Source of the DNA: JAJNBA01 sp035512775 | Lineage (GTDB): Bacteria > Actinomycetota > UBA4738 > HRBIN12 | Direction of reading: 5' to 3' | DNA: 64,000 bases | Assembly: GCA_035512775.1 (NCBI GenBank) | Contig: DATKDI010000081.1 | Span: 1 to 64,000, forward strand | Part shown: one piece after another, positions 8,605 to 18,700 of the stretch | Layout: the number at the start of each line of letters is the position of its first letter | How positions within the stretch are numbered: position 1 is the stretch's first letter | Notes under the pieces: generated by a model | Databases searched by the model: none | Told to the model about the DNA's origin: nothing | Seen by the model: the letters and a program-made list of their open reading frames with translations, nothing else | Program-made: the position numbers and the translations under genes

Positions 8605-9525
8605 CGCGCGGTCGTCCCGGGCCACGCCTCCTGCCGACACGGTGAGCGCCACGGCCGCCAGGACCACGGCGCCGGCGATCAGGGAGCGGCTCCGGAGCTG
8701 CTCGTCGGCGATCAGGTGTCCGAGGTAGACCGCGAGCATCGGCGTCACCCACGCGTAGGTGGCGACGAGCGACGTCCGCGCGTTGCGGAGCAGCCACACG
8801 TAGGCCGTGAACGCGATCCAGGAACCGAACACGATGAGGTAGCCCAGCGCCAGCACCGACGCGGTCGAGAATCGGTCGGGATCGACCAGCGAGAGCTCCC
8901 CGCGGGCGATGCCCCACGCGAGCGAGATCGCGCCGCCGGCCATCATCACCATCGCGTTGCCGACGAGGGGGCGATGCGGCAATCGTGCGCCACGGGCGAA
9001 GAGCGAGCCGGCGGCCCAGCTCATCGACGCTCCCACCGCGAGCAGCAACCCCGAGATGGGCACGTCGGCGAGGCGCGCGTCGTTGACGAGGAGCGCGGCG
9101 CCAACGAACCCCAGCAGGATGCCCACCGCCACGCGCCCCGGCAGCCGGCGACGTCCGGCGAACCGATCCCAGAGCGCGATCCACAGAGGCACCAGCGCGA
9201 AGATCAGGGCGACCGTGCCCGATGGGACCGTCCGCTCCGCGAGGACCACCGAGCCGTTCCCGAACGCGATCAGGCCGGTGCCGACGAGGATCGCCGCCAA
9301 CCACTGCGGCCGGCCGATCGGGTCGGCTTCGGAATCGCGCCGCCGGGTGGAGACGGCGAACAGGACGGCGCCGGCGATCACGAAGCGCGTCCCCGCCGCG
9401 ATGAGGGGCGGCAGGGTCTCGTTCGTGACGCGGATGCCCAGGTAGGTCGTCCCCCAGATCACGTAGACGATGCCGAGGGCGACCCAGATCAGCCATGTCG
9501 GCGCAGGGCGCCGGTGATCGAGCAT
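8551..9525 (-). CDS. EamA-family (DMT) transporter
   Basis: 324 aa with about ten hydrophobic segments in two EamA repeats. The first repeat opens with WLIWVALGIVYVIWGTTYLGI; the second contains GLLLAVGASMSWAAGSLFARG. Such proteins export amino acids or metabolites, but the substrate cannot be read from sequence. The ATG at 9525 was chosen over a TTG at 9531 because TATCCT (9537-9532) lies 6 nt upstream of the ATG, implying a leaderless mRNA. The charged tail (residues about 300-324) overlaps the gatA 3' end by 54 nt. It splits gatA from gatB and looks inserted into the gat locus. Confidence 0.85.
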   Translation of the reverse strand: MLDHRRPAPTWLIWVALGIVYVIWGTTYLGIRVTNETLPPLIAAGTRFVIAGAVLFAVSTRRRDSEADPIGRPQWLAAILVGTGLIAFGNGSVVLAERTVPSGTVALIFALVPLWIALWDRFAGRRRLPGRVAVGILLGFVGAALLVNDARLADVPISGLLLAVGASMSWAAGSLFARGARLPHRPLVGNAMVMMAGGAISLAWGIARGELSLVDPDRFSTASVLALGYLIVFGSWIAFTAYVWLLRNARTSLVATYAWVTPMLAVYLGHLIADEQLRSRSLIAGAVVLAAVALTVSAGGVARDDRASDAGEDRRAEDEVEVPL

Positions 9526-9531
9526 CCGCAA

Positions 9532-9537
9532 AGGATA
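9532..9537 (-). promoter_or_regulatory. -10 box of the EamA gene (leaderless)
   Basis: TATCCT on the minus strand, 6 nt before the ATG at 9525. No RBS is present. Confidence 0.5.
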
Positions 9538-9573
9538 CGGATGGGTTCCGACCGGCCCGTCGGGAGGGTCCGA

Positions 9574-9579
9574 TAGGCT
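9574..9579 (+). promoter_or_regulatory. -10 box of gatB
   Basis: TAGGCT followed by 10 nt and the gatB ATG at 9590. An mRNA start about 7 nt downstream of the box would leave only a few untranslated bases. Confidence 0.45.
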
Positions 9580-9589
9580 GGCCCGCGCG

Positions 9590-11041
9590 ATGGGCGACTG
9601 GGAGACCGTGATCGGGCTCGAGTGTCACGTCGAGCTCAGCACGAGGACCAAGATGTTCTGCGGTTGCCGCAACGAGTTCGGTGCCGAGCCCAACACGCTG
9701 ACCTGCCCGGTCTGCCTCGGGCATCCGGGGTCGCTGCCGGTTCCCAACCGGGAGGCGATCGCGCGGATCGTGAAGATCGGGCTCGCCCTGGGGAGTGAGA
9801 TCGCCCCGCGGTCGGTCTTCCACCGGAAGAACTACTTCTATCCGGACATGCCGAAGAACTACCAGATCAGCCAGTACGACCTGCCGGTGTGCGTCGGCGG
9901 CCACCTGGACGTGGAGCTCGCCGACGGGTCGACGACGCGTGTCGGCATCACGCGGGTGCATATGGAGGAGGACACCGGCAAGACCGTGCACGGCAGCGCG
10001 TCGGGTCGGATCCATGAGGCCGAGTACGCGCTGATCGACTACAACCGCGCCGGTGTCCCGTTGGTCGAATGCGTGTCGGAGCCGGACATGCGATCGCCCG
10101 AGGAAGCGGGCGCCTACCTGCGCGAGCTCCGCGCCCTCCTCGGCTCCCTCGACGTCTCCGACGTGCGGATGGAGGAAGGCTCGCTGCGTTGCGATGCGAA
10201 CGTGTCGGTGCGGCCGCCGGGGACGGAGGCGTTGGGCACGAAGGTCGAGATCAAGAACATGAACTCGGTCCGGTCGCTTGAACGGGCGCTCGTCTTCGAG
10301 GCGGCGCGGCAGGTCGCAGCTCTCGAAGCGGGCGAGCCGCTCGTGCAGGAGACGCGGCACTGGGACGAGGACTCGGGCACCACGAAGACGATGCGTTCCA
10401 AGGAGGAGGCGTTCGACTACCGGTACTTCCCGGAGCCGGACATCCCCGCATTGGAGCCGGACGACGCATGGATCGAGGAGATCCGTGCGTCGCTGCCGCA
10501 GCTCCCGCAGGCACGAAGGACCCGCTACGTGGACGAGTGGGGACTGAAGCCCGAGGTCGCGCGCGTCCTCGTGGCCGACCGTTCGGCGGCGATCCTGTTC
10601 GAAGAGACGGTGGCGCTCGGCGCGGAACCGGCCGCGTCGGCCAACTGGATCACCCAGGATCTGGCCGGCCTGCGCAACGAGGCCGACGCGGCCGGCGACC
10701 CCACCGTAGGCCCGCAGCACATCACCGACCTGGTCGCCCTCGTCGCGGACGGCACGATCGCAGGCGCGGGTGCGAAACGGGCGCTCGAAGAAGCCTTCCA
10801 GACCGGTGATCCCATCGGGGAGATCGTCGAGCGGCGCGGACTCCGGCAGGTGTCGGACGCGGGCGAGCTCGGAGGTGTCGTGGACCGGGTGATCGTGGAG
10901 AACGCGGACGCGGCCGAGAAGTTCCGTGCGGGCAACGAGAGCGTGATCGGGTTCCTCGTGGGGCAGGTCATGAAGACCTCCGGCGGCTCTGCCAACCCGA
11001 AGCTCGCGCAGGAGCTCCTGCGCGAGCGGCTCTCGGGGTAG
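9590..11041 (+). CDS. gatB: Asp/Glu-tRNA amidotransferase subunit B
   Basis: 483 aa, usual length. GatB phosphorylates the carboxylate of misacylated Glu/Asp-tRNA and amidates it. The start W-E-T-V-I-G-L-E-CHVEL is diagnostic. Two zinc-ligand cysteine pairs are in FCGCRNEF and CPVCLGHPGSLPV. The substrate loop KNYFYPDMPKNYQISQYDLP and the kinase motif HMEEDTGK follow, and a C-terminal YqeY-like tail ends TSGGSANPKLAQELLRERL. It is transcribed from its own promoter, divergent from the EamA gene. Confidence 0.97.
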   Translation: MGDWETVIGLECHVELSTRTKMFCGCRNEFGAEPNTLTCPVCLGHPGSLPVPNREAIARIVKIGLALGSEIAPRSVFHRKNYFYPDMPKNYQISQYDLPVCVGGHLDVELADGSTTRVGITRVHMEEDTGKTVHGSASGRIHEAEYALIDYNRAGVPLVECVSEPDMRSPEEAGAYLRELRALLGSLDVSDVRMEEGSLRCDANVSVRPPGTEALGTKVEIKNMNSVRSLERALVFEAARQVAALEAGEPLVQETRHWDEDSGTTKTMRSKEEAFDYRYFPEPDIPALEPDDAWIEEIRASLPQLPQARRTRYVDEWGLKPEVARVLVADRSAAILFEETVALGAEPAASANWITQDLAGLRNEADAAGDPTVGPQHITDLVALVADGTIAGAGAKRALEEAFQTGDPIGEIVERRGLRQVSDAGELGGVVDRVIVENADAAEKFRAGNESVIGFLVGQVMKTSGGSANPKLAQELLRERLSG

Positions 11042-11046
11042 GACGG

Positions 11047-12324
11047 GTGCGCGTCGACCAGAAGCGCAACCGGATCCCGTTCTGGCAGCTCGCGCTCTAC
11101 GCCGTCGCCGCGGCCGCCTCGGGCGCCACCCACCCGATCCGCAAGATGTGGCACTCGGGGAACGCGATCGATCGCTACGCTCTCTGTCATCTCACGAGCG
11201 CCGCCGGCGACTCGCTCCTCGCGATCTCGCTCGCCGACTCGGTGTTCTTCTCCCTACCGGTCGGCCAGGCACAGTGGCGGGTCGTCGCCTATCTCGGGCT
11301 CACGATGCTCCCGCTCGCCGTCGCGGCCCCGCTCCTGGTGGTGCCGCTCGACCGGGCGGGGCCGCGACGGCTGATCTCCTTCCTGGCGGCCATCGTCCGT
11401 GGAGGGATCGCCTTCTACGTGGCCGGGCGGCTGGACACCGTCGCCCTGTACCCCGCGGCGCTTGCGATCCTCGTGGCCGCGCGCGTCCACGGGATCACGA
11501 AGAACGGACTGACGATGGCCTACGCGGGATCGGGCGAGGGATTGATGCGTTCCAACGCGAGACTCGGCCGCGTCGCAGTGGTGGGAGCGCTCACGGCGGC
11601 GCCGCTCGGCGTTGGCGCCGTGAGACTCTGGGGCTCCGGCGGTGCGATGGTGCTGGCCGGGATCGTGTACTCGATCTGCGCCCTGGTCACGCTGCGCCTG
11701 CCGCACCCGAGGGTCCGCACCGACCCCAAGCCGCTCGGCCGGCGCGGACGGATCCCCATCCTCACGGGGCCCGCGCTCGGCGCGACCGGCATGCGCGCGG
11801 CCACGGGCTTCATCCTGTTCCTGTCGGCCTTCGCGATCCGACGCGAGAACTTCCCCTCCACGTGGTTCGCCGCGTTGGTGATCTCGGCCGCGCTGGGAGG
11901 CTTCCTCGCCGACCTCCTCGCCCCCCGGCTGCCCGAGACGCTCCGCGAGGAGTTCATCGTCGCCGGCTGCACGATCACGGCGGGCGTGGGCGCGTTCTTC
12001 GCGTTCCAGGCGTTCTCCCTCCCCGTCCTCGCGATCTTCGGGCTCACCGCGGGCGCGGCGACCGAGCTCGGCCGCCTCGCCTTCCAGAGCCTGATGCAGG
12101 CCAACGCGCCGGAAGGCGCGCTCGGGCGAGTGTTCGTCCGCTACGAGGTGATGTTCCAACTCGCGTGGGTGGCGGGGGCCGTCGGCCCCGCCGTGCTCCC
12201 GATCGACTTCAAGGCAGGGATGCTGATCATGGCGGGCTTCTACCTCGCCCTCGCGAGCGCGTGGGCCGTCCGGTTCTTCCGCGGGGGACCGGAGCCCCTC
12301 AGAGCCTCACCGCAGGTGCCGTAG
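11047..12324 (+). CDS. MFS-type membrane transporter
   Basis: 425 aa with about 11-12 hydrophobic segments; start GTG at 11047, 5 nt after the gatB stop. The layout is that of a major facilitator exporter: a central basic loop near residues 215-235 (RTDPKPLGRRGR) separates two six-helix halves. No substrate signature is recognised. The TAG stop (12322-12324) doubles as the first three bases of the TAGGCT -10 box of the next gene. Confidence 0.75.
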   Translation: MRVDQKRNRIPFWQLALYAVAAAASGATHPIRKMWHSGNAIDRYALCHLTSAAGDSLLAISLADSVFFSLPVGQAQWRVVAYLGLTMLPLAVAAPLLVVPLDRAGPRRLISFLAAIVRGGIAFYVAGRLDTVALYPAALAILVAARVHGITKNGLTMAYAGSGEGLMRSNARLGRVAVVGALTAAPLGVGAVRLWGSGGAMVLAGIVYSICALVTLRLPHPRVRTDPKPLGRRGRIPILTGPALGATGMRAATGFILFLSAFAIRRENFPSTWFAALVISAALGGFLADLLAPRLPETLREEFIVAGCTITAGVGAFFAFQAFSLPVLAIFGLTAGAATELGRLAFQSLMQANAPEGALGRVFVRYEVMFQLAWVAGAVGPAVLPIDFKAGMLIMAGFYLALASAWAVRFFRGGPEPLRASPQVP

Positions 12325-12327
12325 GCT
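12322..12327 (+). promoter_or_regulatory. -10 box of the Rieske-reductase operon
   Basis: TAGGCT built on the TAG stop codon of the upstream gene. The predicted mRNA start near 12334 leaves about 34 nt of leader containing GGAGGAGG upstream of the ATG at 12368. Confidence 0.45.
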
Positions 12328-12367
12328 GCCGGCGCGCATCACCGGTCACGGAGGAGGATGAGGAGCG

Positions 12368-12679
12368 ATGGCGGAATACGTGTCGGTCGGGGATTCCGAC
12401 GAGGTGCCGGACGGAGAGGCGAAGGCGTTCGACGTGAGCGGCGCCGAGATCGCCGTCGCTCGGGTCGAGGGTCAGCTCTACGCGTTCAGCGACATCTGCA
12501 CACACCGACACTGCAACCTCGCCAACGGCGGCGAGATCGACGGCACCACCATCGAGTGCGAGTGTCACGGGAGCCAGTTCGACATGAAGACGGGAGAGGT
12601 CCTCAACCCACCCGCCACCGAGCCGCTCGAGACCTACGAGGTCCGCGAGGTCGACGGGATCATCCAGGTCGGTGCCTGA
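12368..12679 (+). CDS. Rieske-type [2Fe-2S] ferredoxin
   Basis: 103 aa. The two Rieske ligand motifs are CTHRHC (Cys-x-His) and CECHGSQF (Cys-x-x-His), about 17 residues apart, followed by the usual P-ATEPLETYEV ending. Soluble ferredoxins of this class pass electrons from a reductase to an oxygenase. It overlaps the downstream reductase gene by 8 bp, so the two form an electron-transfer pair. The partner oxygenase is not adjacent; the window's only candidate oxygenase needing electrons is the P450 29 kb away, and a link to it is speculative. Confidence 0.9.
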   Translation: MAEYVSVGDSDEVPDGEAKAFDVSGAEIAVARVEGQLYAFSDICTHRHCNLANGGEIDGTTIECECHGSQFDMKTGEVLNPPATEPLETYEVREVDGIIQVGA

Positions 12680-13931
12680 GGAGGGCGACGCCCCTCGCTC
12701 CATCGTCATCGTCGGCGCGAGCCTGGCCGGCGGGACCGCCGCGGGAGTGCTGCGGGATCACGGCTACGAGGGCCGCCTCAGCCTGATCGGCGCGGAGGAG
12801 GAGCCTCCCTACGAGCGTCCTCCGCTCTCCAAGGAGCTCCTGCGCGGAGAGCTCGACTTCGAGGACGCCCTCGTGCGACCCGCCTCCTGGTACGAGGAGC
12901 ACGACGTCGACGCTCGCTTCGGCACGATGGCGGTGCAGATCGACGTCCATGCGCGCGAGGTGGTGCTCGCGGGCGGGGAACGACTCCCGTTCGATCGACT
13001 GCTGGTGAGCACCGGGAGCCGCAACCGGCGGCTGGAGGTGCCGGGAGCCGGTCTGCCGGGCGTGTTCGACCTCCGCTATCACCGCGACGCCGTTCGGATC
13101 CGCGACGCCGCCAAGGAGGGCGCCCGTGTCGTGTGCGTCGGCATGGGATTCATCGGCGCGGAGGTGGCGGCGTCGCTCCGGGCGATCGGGTGCGACGTCA
13201 CGGTCGTCGAGATCTTCGAGACCACCCTGTATCGGATCCTCGGGCCGGAGATCGGCCGCGTGCTCGAAGGGATCCATCGCGATCACGGCGTGACGATGCA
13301 CTTCAGCGACTCGGTGGAACGGTTCGAAGGCGACAGCAGGCTCGAGCGCGTCGTCACCGAGAGCGGCAAGCAGATCGACGCCGACGTCGCGGTGATCGGC
13401 GTCGGCACCGAGCCGGCCGTGGAGATCATGGCCGGGACAGGCTTGGACCAGGGGGGCGGGATCCGGGTGGGTTCGGGCCTCGAGACGACCGTCCCGGGCG
13501 TCTTCGCCGCCGGCGACGTCGCCCTGCACGACCATCCCGTGTTCGGACCGATCCGTGTCGAGCACTACGACAACGCCGTGAAGATGGGGGAACACTCGGC
13601 GAACGCGATGCTGGGCTCCGCGAAGGCCTTCGACGACCCGCACTGGTTCTGGTCGGATCAGTACGACTCGAAGATCGAGATGGCCGGGTACGCGCCGACC
13701 TGGGACCGGATGGTGGTCCGGGGATCGCTCGAGGAGCGCTCCTTCTGCGCGTTCCTGTTGGATAGTGGAGGGGTGGTTCGATCGACGGTGTCCCTTGACT
13801 GGAAGCGCGACGTGCGGCGGTCGTTCGGATTGATCAGGTCCCAGGTGGCTCCCGACCCGGAGGCGCTCGTCGACCCGGACGTGGATCTTCGGAAGCTCGT
13901 GCCCCAGCCAGAGAGCGAGAAGGGCGGCTAG
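12672..13931 (+). CDS. FAD-dependent ferredoxin reductase
   Basis: 419 aa; start GTG at 12672, inside the end of the Rieske gene. The FAD Rossmann motif is SIVIVGASLAGGTAAGVLRD (about 12-31), with PPYERPPLSKELLRGE typical of BphA4/rubredoxin-reductase-like enzymes. The NAD-binding GMGFIGAEVAASLRAIG lies near 156, FAD-binding TVPGVFAAGDVA near 275, and a C-terminal reductase domain with WFWSDQYDSKIEMAG follows. It should reduce the Rieske ferredoxin with NAD(P)H. Confidence 0.92.
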   Translation: MPEEGDAPRSIVIVGASLAGGTAAGVLRDHGYEGRLSLIGAEEEPPYERPPLSKELLRGELDFEDALVRPASWYEEHDVDARFGTMAVQIDVHAREVVLAGGERLPFDRLLVSTGSRNRRLEVPGAGLPGVFDLRYHRDAVRIRDAAKEGARVVCVGMGFIGAEVAASLRAIGCDVTVVEIFETTLYRILGPEIGRVLEGIHRDHGVTMHFSDSVERFEGDSRLERVVTESGKQIDADVAVIGVGTEPAVEIMAGTGLDQGGGIRVGSGLETTVPGVFAAGDVALHDHPVFGPIRVEHYDNAVKMGEHSANAMLGSAKAFDDPHWFWSDQYDSKIEMAGYAPTWDRMVVRGSLEERSFCAFLLDSGGVVRSTVSLDWKRDVRRSFGLIRSQVAPDPEALVDPDVDLRKLVPQPESEKGG

Positions 13932-14138
13932 ATGTTCGGCTCGCCCGTCGTCACGCACCCGGTCTGTGACCTCGATCTGCACCAGCGCATCCGGGAGGCG
14001 AGGCGAGACGCCGTCGCCCGATCCGTCCGAGGGAGGGGACGGCATCGCCGCCTGTTCAGGCGTGGGCGGCTGGTCGACGTGGACGGAGAGGTCTTCCGCC
14101 CCGCCGGCGAGGACGTCGAACATTCATTCCGTTTCTAG
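13932..14138 (+). CDS. Small arginine-rich hypothetical protein
   Basis: 68 aa, ATG directly after the reductase stop codon. Unrecognised. The middle is strongly basic (RIREARRDAVARSVRGRGRHRRLFRRGR). No RBS is apparent other than coupling to the upstream stop. Its own stop lies in the first unit of an 11-bp tandem repeat, so the 3' end may have been shaped by the repeat. It could be a real short protein or a chance frame in GC-rich DNA. Confidence 0.35.
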   Translation: MFGSPVVTHPVCDLDLHQRIREARRDAVARSVRGRGRHRRLFRRGRLVDVDGEVFRPAGEDVEHSFRF

Positions 14139-14172
14139 GCCGTTTCTAGGCCGTTTCTAGGCCGTTTCTAGG
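14129..14172. repeat. Four perfect tandem copies of an 11-bp unit
   Basis: CCGTTTCTAGG repeated head to tail exactly four times with no mismatch. It lies between the end of the small ORF and the 3' end of the convergent ABC transporter operon. Each copy contains CTAG, rare in such DNA. The 11-bp period places the units on nearly one face of the helix. No T-run or dyad makes it an intrinsic terminator. Confidence 0.95.
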
Positions 14173-14196
14173 AAGGTTCGCGCTGGATCGCTTCGA

Positions 14197-14916
14197 TCAG
14201 TCGACGGTGAGATGGGACACCATCTCCTGCGGCGTCCCTTCCCCTTCGACCAAGCCGTCGCGGAAGAGCACCACGCGGTTCGCGTAGCGGAGCGCCTCGG
14301 GGTTGTGCGTCGCCGCGAAGACCGCGCCGCCACGCTGGATCACGTCCCAGAGCGCCTCGAGGATCACGTCGGCGTTCTCGGTGTCGACCTCGGCGATCGG
14401 TTCGTCCGCCATCACGATCTCCGGCTCCGGGATCAGCGCGCGGGCCACTGCCACCCGCTGCTGCTGGCCGGAGGAGAGCTCGTACGTCCGGTTGTGCATG
14501 CGCGTCTCGAGGCCGAGTCGGCGCAACCAGCCCTCGGCTCTCTCGCGAGCCTCGGTGAGATCAACCCCGATCACGCGGAGCGGCAGCTCGACGTTCTCGA
14601 CCGCCGACAGCGCCGGCAGCAGCCCGAAGCTCTGGAAGACGACGCCGATCCCCTGTTGGCGGAGGACGCGTCGCTCATCCGACGAGAGCGAACCCATCGG
14701 CCGGCCCTTCCATCGAACCTCCCCTTCATCGGGGAGATCCAGTCCGGCCAGCACACCGAGGAACGTCGTCTTGCCCGAGCCGCTCGGTCCCATCAACGCC
14801 ACGAAGTCCCTTGACCGCACCGTGACCGATGCGCCGCGGACCGCCACGACCCCCTGCGCCCCCGGATAGCGCCGGACGATGGCGGTCCCTTCGACGAGGA
14901 CATCGGGCTCAGGCAT
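14197..14916 (-). CDS. ABC transporter ATP-binding protein (MacB/LolD type)
   Basis: 239 aa; start ATG at 14916, overlapping the upstream ATPase stop by 8 bp. Walker A is GPSGSGKTT (about 40-48), the Q-loop FQSFGLLPALSAVENV, signature LSSGQQQR and Walker B IVMADEP, followed by the H-loop ATHNPE. The ABC signature has Ser instead of the first Gly (LSSGQ). It is the last gene of a three-gene operon with a second ATPase and one large FtsX-type permease. Confidence 0.9.
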   Translation of the reverse strand: MPEPDVLVEGTAIVRRYPGAQGVVAVRGASVTVRSRDFVALMGPSGSGKTTFLGVLAGLDLPDEGEVRWKGRPMGSLSSDERRVLRQQGIGVVFQSFGLLPALSAVENVELPLRVIGVDLTEARERAEGWLRRLGLETRMHNRTYELSSGQQQRVAVARALIPEPEIVMADEPIAEVDTENADVILEALWDVIQRGGAVFAATHNPEALRYANRVVLFRDGLVEGEGTPQEMVSHLTVD

Positions 14917-15778
14917 GGCCGGTCTCGCTCCGGCGCCGCAGGCGCACCTCGTCCGGGGTGACCTCGGCCTCGAGATCGACGCCGCCCAGCGCCGCCACGG
15001 CTTCGTCCGGGAGCCTGACCCGGCCGTCGTCTGAGATGGGGTCGACCGGCACGCCCTCGTGCAGGACGCGCCCGTCGCGCACCCTGATCCGGCGGTCCGC
15101 GCGCCTGGCGGCCACCAGGTCGTGCGTGACCATGATGATCGTGACGTGGAACTCGCGGTTGACCGCGCGGAACGCGTCCAGCACCCGGCCGGCGGACTCG
15201 GAGTCCAGCTCCGCGGTCGGCTCGTCCGCAAGAAGGATGGAGGGCGTGTTCGACAGCGCCGCGGCGATTGCCACGCGCTGCTGCTCGCCGCCGGAGAGCA
15301 TGCCGGGCTTGTGCTTGGCACGGTCGGTGAGGCCGACGAGCTCGAGCAGGCCGTCGACGTCGTGTTTCTTGGCGACCTGCGTCCGGCGAACCGTCGCCGG
15401 GAGGCGGATGTTGTCGCGGACCGACAGGTAGGGGACCAGGTTGCGCGCCGTCCCCTGCCAGACGAAGCCGACCCGCTCGGCTCGGTAGTCCGTGAGGGCT
15501 TGATCTCCGAGCAGACCGAGGTCGCGTCCCTCCACCTCCACGACACCGGCCGAAGCATGGTCGAGACCACCCACCAGGTTCAGGATCGTCGATTTGCCGG
15601 CACCGCTCGGACCCACGACCGCCAGGAACTCCGCCGGCATCACGTCGAGGTCGACGCCGGCGAGCGCCACCACGCCGACGTCGCTCACCCGATACACCTT
15701 GTAGGTGTGGCGGAGACGCACGAGCGCATCGGACCCCTCCGGCCGGAAGCGGTCGGCACTGACGACGTTCTCGATCAC
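14909..15778 (-). CDS. ABC transporter ATP-binding protein (MacB type) with C-terminal extension
   Basis: 289 aa; start GTG at 15778, overlapping the permease stop (GTGA). Walker A is GPSGAGKST, signature LSGGEQQR and Walker B ILLADEP; MVTHD is the H-loop. About 30 residues precede the usual ABC start and roughly 45 follow the usual end (GVPVDPISDDGRVRLPDEAV onward), forming a small accessory domain of unknown role. Together with the neighbouring ATPase it could give a heterodimeric motor for the single permease. Confidence 0.9.
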   Translation of the reverse strand: MIENVVSADRFRPEGSDALVRLRHTYKVYRVSDVGVVALAGVDLDVMPAEFLAVVGPSGAGKSTILNLVGGLDHASAGVVEVEGRDLGLLGDQALTDYRAERVGFVWQGTARNLVPYLSVRDNIRLPATVRRTQVAKKHDVDGLLELVGLTDRAKHKPGMLSGGEQQRVAIAAALSNTPSILLADEPTAELDSESAGRVLDAFRAVNREFHVTIIMVTHDLVAARRADRRIRVRDGRVLHEGVPVDPISDDGRVRLPDEAVAALGGVDLEAEVTPDEVRLRRRSETGHA

Positions 15779-18700
15779 TCGGCCTCCCCTCGGAGCACGC
15801 CGGTGACGGAGGCGCGCAGGAGAGCGCGCGCGGACAGCGCGAGCGCGATCGTGGTCGCGGCCACGATGGCCGCGAGCGCCACGCCGAGTGAGACCCAGTC
15901 CATCAGGAACACCGGAGGTGGATACGCGACCGAGAGGCTCGGTCCGACGTAGGGCATCATCAGGCGCAGCAGGAGGTAGCCGAGGCCGAGACCGGCCGCG
16001 ACCGCGAAGCCGAGGAGCAGCAACTGTTCGAGGGCGAGCGTCCGGACGATCTGTCCGGACGCGGCGCCCATCGCCCTGAGGGCGGCGAACTCGTAGTCGC
16101 GTCGGCGCTGAGCGAAGTACAGCGCCGCCGCGACCCCCACGACCACGAGGCCCGCGCCACCGGCCGCCGCGACGAAGTTCATCCCGAGGGCGAGGCTCTG
16201 GGGGAGCTGAGCGAGGAACCCCTCGATCGGCGCCGTCCCAGCCACGTCCCCGGGGAAGAAGCCTTTCTGACGGAGCGCCGGCACCGGGCTCTGCTCGCCC
16301 TCGGCCCAGACCTCGTTCAGGACGAGCCCCGGCTCGGGCACCACCGCCGCGCGTTCGAGGAGGGCGGTGCTTGACGTGACGATGAACGGCTGATTGGGAA
16401 GCATCGACGGGAACTGGATCGCGCTTGCGACCGGATCGAGCTCGATCTCCTGCCCGCCGAGGGTTGCGGGGAAGACGGGTCCCCCGGAGGACGAGATGCC
16501 GGGTGATACGAGGACGGGCAAGGGGTCGGAGGGCGGCACGATCCCGCCGATCACGTCGGAGGCTCCCGAGTCCATCTCGAATCGGACGCCGGGACCCGCG
16601 GGCTCGATGGAGCCGGCGCTGCCACGCCACGTGAGCGGTTCCCACTCGCTCAACGACAGTGGCCCGCCGTCGGCGGCGATCGACGGGAACTCGAAGGTCG
16701 CCTCGTCCGGGGCGTCCAATGACGTTCGGTGGATCGTGATCGAGAGCAACCGAACCGCGCCCTCGATCGGCACCTCGTAGGAGGCGAATCCCGGCTCGAT
16801 CGGCTGAGGCGGGGCGCTGTGGACGACCCCGGCCTCGTCCACGGCCGTCGCGGTGATCTTCAGGTCACGCACCCGCCGACTCGAGTCCATCTCGAACGTC
16901 AGCGCCGAGGACTCGGCCGGGAGTTCCATGCCGAAGGCGGGCGCCTGCAGCCGTCGCAGGATCTCGGGCAACGGCGTCTCGGAGAAGTCCTCGCGCCACC
17001 ACCCGGCCGTCGCGTACGAGGCAGGGTCGATACCGAGGGTGACCGGTGGGAGCTGGAACGGTCCGCTCTCGAGTCGCGGCTCGGTGCGAACCACCGGTGT
17101 CGTCATCGCGGGCATCTCGCGGATAACCGCTAGGACGTCCGCGGGCGGGGTGACGTTCACGCGCCAGTCGGCGCCGACCTGCGCGTGCGCCGCGTCCTCG
17201 TGATTGCGCAGGACGATCGCTCGGTACGACGTTGACACCACGAGGAGTCCCATCGAGAGCAGCAAGAGCAGGGCGGCGGCGAAGCCGGTCCCCGGCGAAC
17301 GTCCGATCCGTCTCCCCGCGAGGTACCTCGGCAGTCGTCGCGAGCGGCCGATCCGGGAGTCGAGCGCTCGGAACACCAGGAGCAGGAGCCTGAGCGCGAG
17401 GAACGACCCGCCGAACAGCAGGAGGGTGGGGGCGACGAGGATCAGCGGGTCGATCTCGCCGGATCCGGCCTCGGGCCGCGTCCCGGTCCGAAGCTGGAGG
17501 AACGCGAACAGGCCGAGCGGAAGGACGAACAGCTCCACCGGCACGCGCGCGAGCAGCGGACGGTCCTCCCGGGACGCCGCCCTCCGCTCCTCGAGCACCG
17601 TCCGTGACACGTACGGGACGGAGAGCCCCAGGAGGATCACGCCTCCGACGACGGCGGCGACGAGCCCGAGGAGCTGGCCCGTGGTGTTCAGGCGGATCGG
17701 GAAGGTCACGCCGGGGAGATCGGGTCCGTTCGCGGTGCTCGCGAGCGCCGCGAGACCCATGCCGAGGAGCAACCCGAGAGGGAACGCGACGATCGCGGCG
17801 AACACGGCTTGGATCGCCTGCGCGGCGAGGAGCACACCTCGGCGGAAACCCCGGCTGTGCAGCACGGCGAGCTCGAACGCCTGTCTGGTGAGTGCGAGCG
17901 CACCGACGCCGGCGAGCACGGCCAGCGTGACCGCGCCGATCTGGAAGACCACGAGCAGGATCGGCACGGCGAGGTCGGCGATGCGCTGCCGGACGATGTC
18001 GAGAAGCGTGCCCAGTCCCGAGATCAGATCCACCGTGCTGAGCCCCGCTTCTGTCTGCAGGCTCGTGAAGATCTGCTGCAGCTGGTCCGGAACCTCCGAG
18101 GCCCGCTCGAACGGCACGCCTGTGAGCGCGAGGTACGCGTCCCATGTGAACTGGGTCGTGAGCTCCAGCTCCCGTGTGACTCGGACCAGCGTCTCGAGCC
18201 CTACGACGGCGGGCTGGGGCTGGGTCGAGTCCGGATCCGGCAAGGGATTCTGCGAGCCGAACCAGAAGGGATCGTCTCGCTCGGCGGTGAGGTAGGTACC
18301 GGCGACGACGAGTGCCAGCCGCTTGCCGGAAGGACCGATGACGTCGAGACGGTCGCCAGGGCGCACGCGCAGGAGCCGGGCCATCGCGGCGTGGAGGATG
18401 ATCCCGTCGTCGCCGGGGGGATCGCCGCGGATCTCGAGGTGCTCTTCGATGGTCTCGCGCGCAAGGATGGGCACGGACGGTCCGGCGGGGGTCCCGAGGC
18501 GTACCGTGCCCAACCCCTGCCGGACGATCCGATCCAGGGGAAGCGACTCGGTGCGCGTGGTGATGACCTCGTCCGCAGCGTCCCAGTCGAAGCTCTGATC
18601 GCCGAACACCTGCAGGCGAGCGTGCCGCACGGTGGGGGGAGCGCCGGCGAGCTCCGAGGACAGGATCGCTTCGCGTGCGGCGTCTGCGTAGATCGGACCG

